This document shows, in pieces, positions 34,656-42,982 of a DNA stretch of 64,000 nt. A program made the position numbers and the translations under genes. Each line of letters opens with the position of its first letter. The first letter of the stretch is position 1. Below the pieces are notes generated by a model that saw only the letters and a program-made list of their open reading frames with translations, made no database searches and was not told the origin of the DNA. The stretch comes from Aliishimia sp963678085 (GTDB taxonomy: Bacteria > Pseudomonadota > Alphaproteobacteria > Rhodobacterales > Rhodobacteraceae): NCBI GenBank assembly GCA_963678085.1, contig OY782680.1:2108001-2172000 (forward strand), in the 5' to 3' direction.

Positions 34656-35402
34656 ATGGACAAGACAACAACAGATATACCCGAAACGCCGCGGGTGCTG
34701 GATTTGGAAAAGCGCCGTGAACTGGGGGCTTATGCGCCACTTGCTCAGATTGAGGGATATTGGAATGCGCTGCGTGGCACACGTATGATGCCGCTGCGCT
34801 CTGAAATCCACCCCACTGGCCTGAAAGGCGCATTAGAGAATTGCTTTGTGCTTGAGCGTATCGCACCCGGATTGGCGCGGATGCGCGTTGCAGGGTCTCA
34901 TCTAGGGGATCTGATGGGAATGGAAGTGCGCGGCATGCCGATCTCTGCCTTCCTGACACCTGGAAGCCGTGACACATTTGGCGCCGCCCTTGAAGAAGTA
35001 TTTCAAAGCCCGGCCCGTGCCACCATTCAGCTTTCGGCGGAAACAAGCCTGGGGCGTCCGCCTTTGCCAGCGCGCATCATTCTATTGCCGGTGAAAAGCG
35101 ATCTGGGGGATGTGAGCCGTATCTTGGGCGGGCTTGCCACGTGCGGCGATATTGGCCGCGTGCCGCGTCGCTTCAATGTGGATCACGTGTTCATCAAATC
35201 CATCGATGGGGTTGAAACCCCTGCCCCGTCCACAGTTGACAAGCTTGCAGAGGATGCCTTCCGCGCTCCAAGCGCAACAGAGGCGCGCGGGGTGACAAGA
35301 CTGCCAGAATTTCCCGGCGCAAAAGAGCGTGAATTTGTTGGCAATCTCGACAAATACCGTCAACCGCGCGCCGATGTGCCATATTTGCGCGTGGTCGATT
35401 AA
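34656..35402 (+). CDS. PAS-domain protein (PAS_5/DUF1457 family)
   Basis: A 248-residue soluble protein. The middle (about 30-160) fits the PAS_5 family found in several copies in Rhodobacteraceae and other alphaproteobacteria: YWNALRGTRMMPLRSEI, then LARMRVAGSHLGDLMGMEVRGMPISAF. No kinase, GGDEF or helix-turn-helix output is present. Relatives such as Caulobacter MopJ influence cell cycle or stress signalling, but that cannot be read here. It diverges from yicC across a 232-base gap and is followed by a strong terminator. Confidence 0.8.
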   Translation: MDKTTTDIPETPRVLDLEKRRELGAYAPLAQIEGYWNALRGTRMMPLRSEIHPTGLKGALENCFVLERIAPGLARMRVAGSHLGDLMGMEVRGMPISAFLTPGSRDTFGAALEEVFQSPARATIQLSAETSLGRPPLPARIILLPVKSDLGDVSRILGGLATCGDIGRVPRRFNVDHVFIKSIDGVETPAPSTVDKLAEDAFRAPSATEARGVTRLPEFPGAKEREFVGNLDKYRQPRADVPYLRVVD

Positions 35403-35500
35403 ACCCTGATCCATAAAATTTAATTTAAGGGCTCATTTAACAAAATTTATTGAACAAGTTGCAGCCGTGGGGGCTCGCTCGGTGGGGAGCGCTTGGGGGG

Positions 35501-35540
35501 AACGGGAGATGGTCAATCAGCCATCTCCCGTTACTTTTTT
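35501..35540 (+). terminator. Rho-independent terminator after PAS gene
   Basis: A perfect 12-bp stem (AACGGGAGATGG/CCATCTCCCGTT) with an 8-base loop is followed by ACTTTTTTCTT on the plus strand. It lies 98 bases after the PAS gene and just before the convergent aroG stop at 35546; the minus strand lacks a T run. Confidence 0.85.
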
Positions 35541-35545
35541 CTTAA

Positions 35546-36901
35546 CTAGCAGCCTGCATTGCGCAGCTTTGTCAGCTCTTCGGCGACCAAAAAGGCCAGC
35601 TCCAAAGATTGCGAGGCATTTAGGCGCGGATCGCACGCCGTGTGATAGCGGTCGGACAGATCCTCTTCGCTCACCGCGCGCACACCGCCCGTGCATTCCG
35701 TCACATCTTGGCCGGTCATCTCAAAATGCACACCACCCGGAATCGTTCCCTCCGCGTGATGCACCGCAAAGAATTCCTGCACTTCACGCAGAACACTGTC
35801 GAAGGGGCGCGTTTTATACCCGGTGGAGGACTTGATCGTGTTGCCATGCATCGGATCACAGGACCACACCACATTGGCCCCCTCTTCTTGGACCGCCTTA
35901 ATCAGGCGCGGCAAATGCTCACCAACCGAGCCCGCCCCAAAGCGCGCAATCAATGTCAGGCGGCCCGCCTCATTGTCTGGGTTCAGCTTTTGCATCAACA
36001 CCTTAAGATCTTCGGCCGTGGTGGTCGGTCCGCATTTCAGACCAATCGGATTGAGCACACCGCGCGCAAATTCCACATGCGCCCCATCGGGCTGGCGCGT
36101 GCGGTCCCCAATCCAGATCATATGCCCAGAGCCCGCAACCCATTGACCCGAGGTCGAATCCACCCGCGTGAGCGCTTCTTCATATTCAAGCAGCAAGCTC
36201 TCATGGCTGGTGTAAAACTCGACACTAGACACGGCCCCGGTGGTTTCCCCATCAATGCCCGCCGCTGCCATGAAATCCAGCGTATCTTGAATGCGGTTCG
36301 CCATCTCAGCATAGCGCTGGGTCTTTTCGCCATCGGTAAAGCCGAGCGTCCAAGCATGCACGCGGGACATATCGGCAAATCCGCCCGAGGAGAAAGCACG
36401 CAGCAAATTCAGCGTGCCCGCCGCCTGGGTATAGGCTTGCAGCATCTTGCGCGGGTCAGGGATACGGGCCTCAGGTGTAAAGGCCAGCTCATTAATAATG
36501 TCCCCGCGATAGCTGGGCAGCTCAACCCCATCCACGGTTTCAGTCGGCGCGCTGCGCGGCTTGGCAAATTGACCTGCGATCCGGCCCACCTTTACCACCG
36601 GAACTTTCGCGCCATAGGTCAGCACCATGGCCATTTGCAGCATGACCTGAAATGTGTCGCGAATAGCATCTGCGCTGAATTGCGAAAACGCCTCTGCGCA
36701 ATCGCCACCCTGAAGCAAAAATGCCTCCCCCCGGCTTGCCGCCGCCAGATGTGCCTTAAGACGCCGCGCCTCGCCCGCAAAAACCAGCGGCGGATAACAG
36801 GCAAGCTGCCCCTCAACCGCATTCAAAGCGGCCATATCGGTATAATCCGGCATCTGAATACGCGGCTTACGACGCCAATCTGATTTTGTCCAAGTACTCA
36901 T
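35546..36901 (-). CDS. aroG: 3-deoxy-7-phosphoheptulonate synthase, class II
   Basis: First enzyme of the shikimate pathway, joining phosphoenolpyruvate and erythrose 4-phosphate. The 451-residue protein is the plant/type II form, with QGGDCAEAFSQF, the metal and substrate segments VWSCDPMHGNTIKS and GGVHFEMTGQDVTECTGG, and a final region PRLNASQSLELAFLVAEEL. The start at 36901 (MSTWTKSDWRRKP) is the family start; the frame extends upstream to 37027 but would then enter the divergent promoter region. The gene symbol is conventional for the function. Confidence 0.95.
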   Translation of the reverse strand: MSTWTKSDWRRKPRIQMPDYTDMAALNAVEGQLACYPPLVFAGEARRLKAHLAAASRGEAFLLQGGDCAEAFSQFSADAIRDTFQVMLQMAMVLTYGAKVPVVKVGRIAGQFAKPRSAPTETVDGVELPSYRGDIINELAFTPEARIPDPRKMLQAYTQAAGTLNLLRAFSSGGFADMSRVHAWTLGFTDGEKTQRYAEMANRIQDTLDFMAAAGIDGETTGAVSSVEFYTSHESLLLEYEEALTRVDSTSGQWVAGSGHMIWIGDRTRQPDGAHVEFARGVLNPIGLKCGPTTTAEDLKVLMQKLNPDNEAGRLTLIARFGAGSVGEHLPRLIKAVQEEGANVVWSCDPMHGNTIKSSTGYKTRPFDSVLREVQEFFAVHHAEGTIPGGVHFEMTGQDVTECTGGVRAVSEEDLSDRYHTACDPRLNASQSLELAFLVAEELTKLRNAGC

Positions 36902-37066
36902 CGGGTGCCCTCGCTGACGGGAATAGACGGTAAATTTCGAGCCCCGCTTATAAGCGAGCGCCCTATGAGTTACCATAGGGGAATTGAGGCTCTTGACGCC
37001 GCGGCTCGTTCCGCAATAGTGCGACATTGTGCGCTACACAAAAAGAAGAACGAAAAGAACAAAGAT

Positions 37067-38071
37067 ATGAGCCCGCAACGTGCCCAAACGCGCCCCGCGC
37101 CACAGAGCGAAAAGCCAAAGCGCTTTGCTTTTGTGCTGCTCGATAATTTTACGTTGCTCAGCTTTGCCTCTGCCATTGAGTGTTTGCGCATCGCCAACCG
37201 CATGCTGGGACATAAAGCCTATGATTGGGTGCTGATTGGCGAGGGCGGAGAGACAACAAGCTGCTCTGCGGGAACGGAGTTTAGGCTTGATAGTGATCTT
37301 GTCGATCTGTCGCGCGATGACACCCTGGTGCTATGTGGTGGGATCAATATTCAAGAAGCCACAACCAAGCGCCTGCTCAGCTGGCTGCGCCGCGAAGCGC
37401 GCAAAGCCATGCCGATCGTGGGGCTTTGCACGGCGGCTTATACGCTGGCCCGTGCGGGGCTTTTGGATGGGAAAAGAGCAACGATCCATTGGGAGAACCA
37501 AGACAGCTTTATCGAAGAGTTTGACGAGGTTGAGCTAACCAAATCCGTCTTTGTGGTGGATGGCAATCGCATGACCACTGCCGGGGGCACGTCTTCAATT
37601 GATTTGCTGCTCAAGCTCATCGCGCAGGATTTTGGCGAAGAACTCGCAAACTCTGTGGCGGATCAGCAGATTTACTCCTCCATCAGAACGGATCAAGACA
37701 CCCAGCGGCTTTCGGTGCCCACACGCATCGGGGTGCGCCATCCAAAGCTGAGCCAAGTGATCCAGATGATGGAAACCAATATCGAAGAACCCATCAGCCC
37801 CTCGATCCTGGCCAAAGATGTAGGCATGTCCACGCGCCAGCTTGAGCGACTGTTTCGCCGCTACCTTAATCGCTCACCAAAGCGCTACTATATGGAGCTG
37901 CGCCTGCAAAAGGCCCGCAACCTCTTGATGCAAACCGATATGAGCGTGATCAACGTCGCGCTCGCCTGCGGTTTTGCCAGCCCCTCACATTTCTCAAAAT
38001 GCTATCGCGCGCATTATAACACGACCCCCTATCGCGAACGGGGCAGTCAATCCGCGAGATTGTCGATCTAA
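37067..38071 (+). CDS. GlxA-type AraC-family regulator (DJ-1/PfpI + HTH)
   Basis: A 334-residue regulator. Residues about 18-190 form a DJ-1/PfpI amidase-like domain (FAFVLLDNFTLLSFASAIE; nucleophile-elbow Cys in VGLCTAAYTLARAGLL), followed by an AraC helix-turn-helix pair (ILAKDVGMSTRQLERLFRRY and VINVALACGFASPSHFSKCY). Relatives include GbdR, CdhR and ArgR-type regulators of betaine, carnitine or arginine use. Start 37067 is preferred over 36965 or 36905 because only then does the known domain begin near the N-terminus. Diverges from aroG. Ligand unknown. Confidence 0.85.
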   Translation: MSPQRAQTRPAPQSEKPKRFAFVLLDNFTLLSFASAIECLRIANRMLGHKAYDWVLIGEGGETTSCSAGTEFRLDSDLVDLSRDDTLVLCGGINIQEATTKRLLSWLRREARKAMPIVGLCTAAYTLARAGLLDGKRATIHWENQDSFIEEFDEVELTKSVFVVDGNRMTTAGGTSSIDLLLKLIAQDFGEELANSVADQQIYSSIRTDQDTQRLSVPTRIGVRHPKLSQVIQMMETNIEEPISPSILAKDVGMSTRQLERLFRRYLNRSPKRYYMELRLQKARNLLMQTDMSVINVALACGFASPSHFSKCYRAHYNTTPYRERGSQSARLSI

Positions 38072-38106
38072 GCAAGTATTCGTGGTTTCCCCCACAAATA
38101 CCTGCT
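38072..38106 (+). terminator. Stem-loop after GlxA-type gene
   Basis: Directly after the stop, GCAAGTATTCGTGG pairs with CCCACAAATACCTGC with two mismatches and a short loop. The following TTAGTGTTCTTTG is only moderately T-rich. Likely the transcript end. Confidence 0.5.
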
Positions 38107-38123
38107 TAGTGTTCTTTGATTTT

Positions 38124-38170
38124 GCAGGATTTTTACCCCAAAACCGGTGTCCACTTTTGGGAAATCCTGC
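38124..38170. repeat. Dispersed palindromic repeat type 2, copy 1
   Basis: An inverted repeat (outer GCAGGATTT/AAATCCTGC) around a core CCAAAACCGGTGTCCACTTTTGG. The reverse complement of the core matches the core at 56054-56079 closely (AAAAGTGG.CACCGGTTTT). Elements with this core are common between genes in many alphaproteobacteria. Confidence 0.75.
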
Positions 38171-38222
38171 TTAGAATAGAAAACGGCCCTGTTGAGCCAA
38201 CTTGACCTGTTTTCACGCTAGA
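38170..38222. repeat. Dispersed palindromic repeat type 1, copy 2
   Basis: Second copy of the 53-base element seen at 30071-30123, starting CTTAGA and ending CTAGA. It contains the cheD stop codon (TAG on the minus strand within CTAGA) and touches the type 2 repeat, so the two repeats are nested end to end here. Confidence 0.8.
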
Positions 38223-38763
38223 AGAGCTCTAGATCGTTGCCAAGTCGTTGAGTTTGTTTCTTAATCGTTTGCGGCTTGGGGGCGTCTGTGTCTTTTGCAA
38301 ATTTCATGCTGACCTTTCCTGTCGTTGGCGAAAACCTGAGCGTTCGCGCCGACGTTCCCCCAAGGGACTCGCCCCGAAGCTCGATCCCTTCTTGGTACAG
38401 AAAATCCAGTGCAAAGTCAGCATTCGCCTGCCCAACACCGGTTGATGTTTCAAGCATTGTACTGCCGCCAAAGACCTTTGCTTGCAAACGATCTCTGCGC
38501 CCGCCAAGCTTGATGATCGCGTTGATCAGGCATTCCATTTCGGTCACGCCTGCAAGGTTATGCTCGGCTTTCGCAGATTTTCCCGTCGCCAAGAGCAGAT
38601 GGTTCATACCACCGACCTTAGCCCGTTCATCCCAGAGGCAGACGGACACGCATGAGCCTAAAAGGGTGCAAATGACAATATTCTCTTCGTCTGAGACGGC
38701 GAACTCACCCTGGGTGATCAGCACATCATTATCGTTAAACGCGGACCCGCGGAAAGTCGTCAT
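38218..38763 (-). CDS. cheD: Chemoreceptor glutamine deamidase CheD
   Basis: Deamidates glutamines in methyl-accepting chemotaxis proteins. The 181-residue protein has the catalytic Cys in LGSCVSVCLWD and His in GGMNHLLL, plus the conserved AKVFGGSTML and GQANADFALDFL. Its start overlaps the cheB stop by 4 bases. Its last codon lies inside a dispersed repeat. No other chemotaxis gene apart from cheB is near. Confidence 0.94.
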   Translation of the reverse strand: MTTFRGSAFNDNDVLITQGEFAVSDEENIVICTLLGSCVSVCLWDERAKVGGMNHLLLATGKSAKAEHNLAGVTEMECLINAIIKLGGRRDRLQAKVFGGSTMLETSTGVGQANADFALDFLYQEGIELRGESLGGTSARTLRFSPTTGKVSMKFAKDTDAPKPQTIKKQTQRLGNDLELF

Positions 38764-39860
38764 AAAACTCTCTCCTGAATATAAGATTTGCCCCTATGGG
38801 CTTTAAAAAATGTACTACCAATTTCTTCTGGGGGAATTTCCGCGCTTGCAGCCCCAAGCATAGCTGCGGCGCGCGGCATGCCATAGACAACGCAAGACTC
38901 TTCGTCTTGCACAACACAATGAACCCCTTTTCGCTTCAGCGCCAGCAAGCCCTTTGCGCCATCATTGCCCATACCAGTTAAAATCGCGGCAGAGCCTGTA
39001 ACACCCGCTTTGGCAGCGGATAGGAATAAATCATCCACCGACGGGCGATAGCGCGCCTCCTCTGATGGCGGCGCCAAATTGAGTATCATATCGCCGTTTC
39101 TGGCCCTGGACATATATGTGGACACATCTTTGCCCAGGCAAATAACACATTCATTGGCCCGCAGAATATGGCCGTTACTCGCAAGCACAAAATTACGCGA
39201 GAAAATTTGATTTAACCGCTGGGTGAAGCTTTTGAGGAAGGTGTCGGGCATATGCTGCGCGATGAGAATAGGCACTGGGATCTGATCCAGCTGTTCCAGA
39301 ATCGTCTCTAGCGGCCCGATTCCCCCAGTCGAGGAGCCGAGCAAGATTACATCCCCATGCCAAGCAGACCCCGAAACAAACCGATGCATCACCTCGCTAC
39401 GTGGGCGTTCTGCCGTAAAGGCAACGCGCGCATGCGCCGCATCCCAAATCCTGGCCCTGATATTGCGGGACGCCGCCTCATCAAGCCCGGTTCTAGGTTT
39501 GGCTATACAATCCACCGCGCCACGCGCGAAAGCCTCAATCGCCGCATCACTGCCATGATCGGTCAGCGCACTAATCATCACGACCGGCATCGGGCGCGAG
39601 CGCATAACCCGACTTAAGAACTCAAGCCCACTCATCCCCGGCATTTCAACGTCAAGCGTCAGAACATCCACCTGATGAGCGATCAATAAATCGCGCGCCT
39701 CAAGGCTATTTTCCGCCTCTCCCACAATTTCAAAGCGCGGATCAGATTCTAACAATATCCTCAGCCAGGTTCGGATGGTTACGCTATCATCAACAATCGC
39801 AACACGAACTTTTCGCTTTGGCCCATTGATATTAAGTGGATTTGACACTAACGCCCCCAA
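38760..39860 (-). CDS. cheB: Chemotaxis protein-glutamate methylesterase CheB
   Basis: A 366-residue response regulator: receiver domain with acids DD (24-25) and Asp at LTLDVEMPGMSG, then a methylesterase domain with the Ser-His-Asp triad in LLGSSTGGIGPL, LIAQHMPDTF and TGMGNDGAKG. It removes methyl groups from chemoreceptors when phosphorylated by CheA. Here it stands only with cheD; cheA, cheW, cheR and cheY are absent from the window. Confidence 0.95.
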   Translation of the reverse strand: MGALVSNPLNINGPKRKVRVAIVDDSVTIRTWLRILLESDPRFEIVGEAENSLEARDLLIAHQVDVLTLDVEMPGMSGLEFLSRVMRSRPMPVVMISALTDHGSDAAIEAFARGAVDCIAKPRTGLDEAASRNIRARIWDAAHARVAFTAERPRSEVMHRFVSGSAWHGDVILLGSSTGGIGPLETILEQLDQIPVPILIAQHMPDTFLKSFTQRLNQIFSRNFVLASNGHILRANECVICLGKDVSTYMSRARNGDMILNLAPPSEEARYRPSVDDLFLSAAKAGVTGSAAILTGMGNDGAKGLLALKRKGVHCVVQDEESCVVYGMPRAAAMLGAASAEIPPEEIGSTFFKAHRGKSYIQERVL

Positions 39861-39919
39861 GTCCGGCTCGATAGAGTTTACCTAAGGGCTTGGTCTGAAG
39901 ATCACGTTAATCGTGGTTA

Positions 39920-41035
39920 TTAAGTTCCAAGCCAATCGGGGGGCGAGAGGTTAATCACAGCTCTTTCCTTTGCGGCTTTTTGCGCTGCCTGCCCCATGAG
40001 AACAGAGGCGAGACCATCCATTGCGCTGACCTCTGGCGTTGCAATCTCGCCGCGCACCACGGCCTGAAACCCAAGATGTTGATAATAGGTCGCCCCATTA
40101 TGATCCCCGGCAGACAGGATATCTTTAGGCACAGGAACGGTTTGGGTGCTGTGGCCCGTTTTGCCGCGCGGGCTTTGCACGATAAGCGGCTCCGGCGCTG
40201 GTCCGCGCTCACTTGGCCAAAAGCGCTGCGGGCCGGGAATGAACGTCTCGATCTTGCCTTGCCGGCCAATCGCGCAAATCTCTTCTTGGTATTTTGCACC
40301 TTCGGCAAACATACAAAGCTCAAGCATTGCCCGCGCGCCTTTTTGAAAATCAACAATCACATAGCCATGATCGTCAATATCAGGCGTTTCCCCGTGATAT
40401 TGTTCACTTATATGATTGACCGCCTGACCGATTGAGGCCGTGACCCGCACCGGCTCATCCTTCAAAATCAAACGCATCAGGTCAAAGAAATGACAGCATT
40501 TTTCAACCATGGTTCCGCCAGAAAAGCGATTGAACCGGTTCCAATCCAGCACTTTTTGCAAGAATGGAAAGCGATGCTCTTTAATCGTCAGCATTTGGAT
40601 GCCACCAGTAACCTCTTGCGCTTGCTCGATAAAGCGCGCAACCGGAGGCATATAGCGATATTCCATCGCCACCCAAATCGGGTCTGGATAATTGCGAAAC
40701 ACGTCTTTTAGCCGCTCAGCATCATCTGGATCGGTAAATAGCGGTTTTTCAACCAACAAGGGCAACGGGTTTGTCTGCGCGATTTCAACTATTTGCGCCG
40801 CATGGCAAAAATTCGGACTGGCGATCAGCAGACAATCCAAATCCGGAAAATCAAGCAAATCCGCGAGACTGCCAACAAAGGTGGCGTTTGGCGCTAAAAT
40901 CTGCGAGATCCGAACCATATTTGCGTCAGGCTCGTAAATTGCAGCGACCTCAGCATTTGGGGTAAGATCAATATTGCACAGATGCTCTTGGCCCATCATG
41001 CCGCAGCCAATGATCCCATATCGAATTGGTGTCAT
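39920..41035 (-). CDS. Gfo/Idh/MocA-family NAD(P)-dependent oxidoreductase-like protein
   Basis: A 371-residue protein with an N-terminal Rossmann fold (YGIIGCGMMGQEHL), the family Lys in LLVEKPLF, and a second domain with GGTMVEKCCHFFDL at the usual active-site place. Family members oxidise sugars or inositols, or act as NAD-dependent glycosidases (GH109, GH188). Because it lies 11 bases downstream of the GntR gene, beside a SsuD/SmoC-type operon, a sugar or sulfosugar substrate is likely. An NAD-dependent sulfoquinovosidase is one candidate role, unproven. Confidence 0.82.
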   Translation of the reverse strand: MTPIRYGIIGCGMMGQEHLCNIDLTPNAEVAAIYEPDANMVRISQILAPNATFVGSLADLLDFPDLDCLLIASPNFCHAAQIVEIAQTNPLPLLVEKPLFTDPDDAERLKDVFRNYPDPIWVAMEYRYMPPVARFIEQAQEVTGGIQMLTIKEHRFPFLQKVLDWNRFNRFSGGTMVEKCCHFFDLMRLILKDEPVRVTASIGQAVNHISEQYHGETPDIDDHGYVIVDFQKGARAMLELCMFAEGAKYQEEICAIGRQGKIETFIPGPQRFWPSERGPAPEPLIVQSPRGKTGHSTQTVPVPKDILSAGDHNGATYYQHLGFQAVVRGEIATPEVSAMDGLASVLMGQAAQKAAKERAVINLSPPDWLGT

Positions 41036-41046
41036 GATCTGTGCCC

Positions 41047-41745
41047 CTATTTCATGCGCTGGACATATTGAGCTCGTTCAGGATCGAACCAAGTTCTAGA
41101 AAACTCAATAGGGTCAGAGGTTTCCGCCCAAGTCTGTCGCTCTACATAACCACAAGTTGCGCCGGAAAAAAGAGGAAAATTTGCCGGACGCCAACGCGGA
41201 ATATGTGAAACGCCCACACGATCTTCGATCGCGCCGATGAAAATGCCGAATTGCTGGCGATATGTGGCATAGAGCGCGGGCTGAATGACGTCCCGATCAA
41301 TCTCTCCGAACGATCCATCAAGCCAAATTTCCTCAAGCGCCACAGGGGCCTTGTCCAAAAACCGGATGCGCCGAATGCGTGTGATCATAGTCGCCGCGCT
41401 GTTGGGCAAAATTCCGCGTGGTCGCTCAATCCAATCGAGCCCACAAAGCTCAGCCCCCGGAACGCCCCGCCCAACGGGGGTCTCAAGGCGGAAATGCGTG
41501 TAGAAATCTTCATGTGATTTGGGCAATTTAATGTAATTCCCAGACCCCTGAATCCGCTCAATAAATCCCTTCGTCTCAAGCTCCGCCAAAGCCTTGCGCA
41601 GCGTGCCTACCGAGGCAGACAGCTCTTTGGCCATCTCGCGTTCTGGGGGCAGCTTTTGACCATCCAGCAATCGCCCAGCACTTATGTCCTGCATCAATGA
41701 TTGAGCAATGCGCTGATAAAGCGGGCTTGGATCCATATGGGCCAT
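41047..41745 (-). CDS. GntR/HutC-family transcriptional regulator
   Basis: A 232-residue regulator with an N-terminal winged helix (PLYQRIAQSLMQDISAGRLL; LPPEREMAKELSASVGTLRKAL) and a C-terminal UTRA ligand domain (ATMITRIRRIRFLDKAPVAL). Start at ATG 41745 with AGGTGA upstream; ATG 41736 is also possible, and the frame is open to 41847 but that would overlap the divergent gene. It should control the divergent monooxygenase operon and its own operon with the Gfo/Idh/MocA gene, perhaps sensing a sugar. Confidence 0.87.
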   Translation of the reverse strand: MAHMDPSPLYQRIAQSLMQDISAGRLLDGQKLPPEREMAKELSASVGTLRKALAELETKGFIERIQGSGNYIKLPKSHEDFYTHFRLETPVGRGVPGAELCGLDWIERPRGILPNSAATMITRIRRIRFLDKAPVALEEIWLDGSFGEIDRDVIQPALYATYRQQFGIFIGAIEDRVGVSHIPRWRPANFPLFSGATCGYVERQTWAETSDPIEFSRTWFDPERAQYVQRMK

Positions 41746-41759
41746 ATCTATCACCTGGT

Positions 41760-41786
41760 CGGATTGATACAATATTGCTATACTCA
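41760..41786. promoter_or_regulatory. Candidate GntR operator in divergent promoter
   Basis: The 82-base gap between the GntR and monooxygenase starts contains TTGATACAATATTG followed by CTATACTCAA, an imperfect inverted repeat centred on the 8-bp palindrome CAATATTG with TTGA/TCAA ends. Its location between divergent starts suits control of both operons. No binding data. Confidence 0.35.
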
Positions 41787-41827
41787 AAATTACGTGGTAA
41801 GGAAAGACAAAAGTCAGAAGGCTGCAA

Positions 41828-42982
41828 ATGACAGTTGTACCGATCACCTCTCCCGATTTGGATGCGCTCGAAATTTCGTGGTTTTCGGCGCTTTGTTCGG
41901 ATGATTATCAGTTTCTTGGCGTTCCAGATGGGGATCTGCGCTCTAGCTGGACGCATTGTTCTGAGATCGTGAGACAGGCAGATGCGCTTGGCTTTCGCAA
42001 TATCCTGTGCCCCTCCTCCTACCAAGTCGGTCAGGACACCCTCAGCTTTGTGGCCGGATGCGCGCCCATTACGCAGAATATCAACTTTCTGGCTGCTGTG
42101 CGCTGCGGAGAAATGCAGCCGATTATGCTGGCGCGCACCCTTGCCACGTTGGATCATATGCTTGAGGGCCGCTTTACGGTGAACATCATTTCATCGGATT
42201 TTCCCGGCCAGCAAGAAGACAGCGCCTATCGCTATCAACGCTCAAAAGAAGTGGTCGAGATCCTCAAACAGGCCTGGACCCAGGATGAAATCACCTATTC
42301 GGGCCAGATCTATAATTTCCAAGGCCTTACAACCGATCCTGCCAAACCCTATCAAACGGGTGGACCGCTGTTATATTTCGGCGGCTATTCCCCGCCCGCG
42401 CTAGAGCTGTGCGGGCAGCATTGTGATGTATATCTGATGTGGCCCGAGCCTGAAGCAATGCTAGAACACCGCATGAAAAATGTGCATCAAGTTGCTGAAA
42501 AGCATAACAGAACCCTGGATTACGGGCTGCGCGTACATATGATCGTGCGTGACACCGAAGCCGAGGCCCGCGAATATGCCGAGCATCTGGTTTCGAAACT
42601 GGATGAGCAAACCGGCACCACAATCCGCGAGCGCGCGCTCGATAGTGGCTCACTCGGTGTGTCCCATCAAAAAGCGGCGCGCGAGGGCTCTGATGCGCAA
42701 GGTTATGTTGAGCCCAATCTCTGGACCGGCATTGGCCGTGCGCGTTCTGGCTGCGGGGCGGCGCTTGTGGGCTCGACCGATCAAGTGATGAGCAAAATCG
42801 AGCGCTATCAAAAAATGGGCATTCGGGCCTTTATTTTCTCGGGCTATCCGCATCTAGATGAGGCGCAGCATTTTGGAAAACGGGTGCTGCCAGAGCTAAA
42901 AACCTGCGCGTTGCCCCATGTCTATGGCCGTGTGCCCAGCACAACCCCGCAAACGCCGCTTGGCCTTGGAGTTAGAAAGTAA
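41828..42982 (+). CDS. SsuD/SmoC-type FMNH2-dependent sulfonate monooxygenase
   Basis: A 384-residue luciferase-like monooxygenase. Features shared with alkanesulfonate monooxygenase SsuD: LYFGGYSPPALEL, CDVYLMWPEPE, YGLRVHMIVRDTEAEA, PNLWTGIGRARSGCGAALVGS and FIFSGYPHLDEA. Such enzymes use reduced flavin and O2 to split a C-S bond, releasing sulfite and an aldehyde. With an aldo/keto reductase and a flavin reductase directly following, it resembles SmoC, which turns sulfoquinovose into 6-oxo-glucose. Substrate inferred from context; a simple alkanesulfonate is the alternative. Confidence 0.85.
   Translation: MTVVPITSPDLDALEISWFSALCSDDYQFLGVPDGDLRSSWTHCSEIVRQADALGFRNILCPSSYQVGQDTLSFVAGCAPITQNINFLAAVRCGEMQPIMLARTLATLDHMLEGRFTVNIISSDFPGQQEDSAYRYQRSKEVVEILKQAWTQDEITYSGQIYNFQGLTTDPAKPYQTGGPLLYFGGYSPPALELCGQHCDVYLMWPEPEAMLEHRMKNVHQVAEKHNRTLDYGLRVHMIVRDTEAEAREYAEHLVSKLDEQTGTTIRERALDSGSLGVSHQKAAREGSDAQGYVEPNLWTGIGRARSGCGAALVGSTDQVMSKIERYQKMGIRAFIFSGYPHLDEAQHFGKRVLPELKTCALPHVYGRVPSTTPQTPLGLGVRK

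Noticed and set aside
36905..37066. N-terminal extension of the GlxA-type regulator
   Set aside because: The extra residues are not homologous to the family and cover the divergent promoter region; ATG 37067 fits better.
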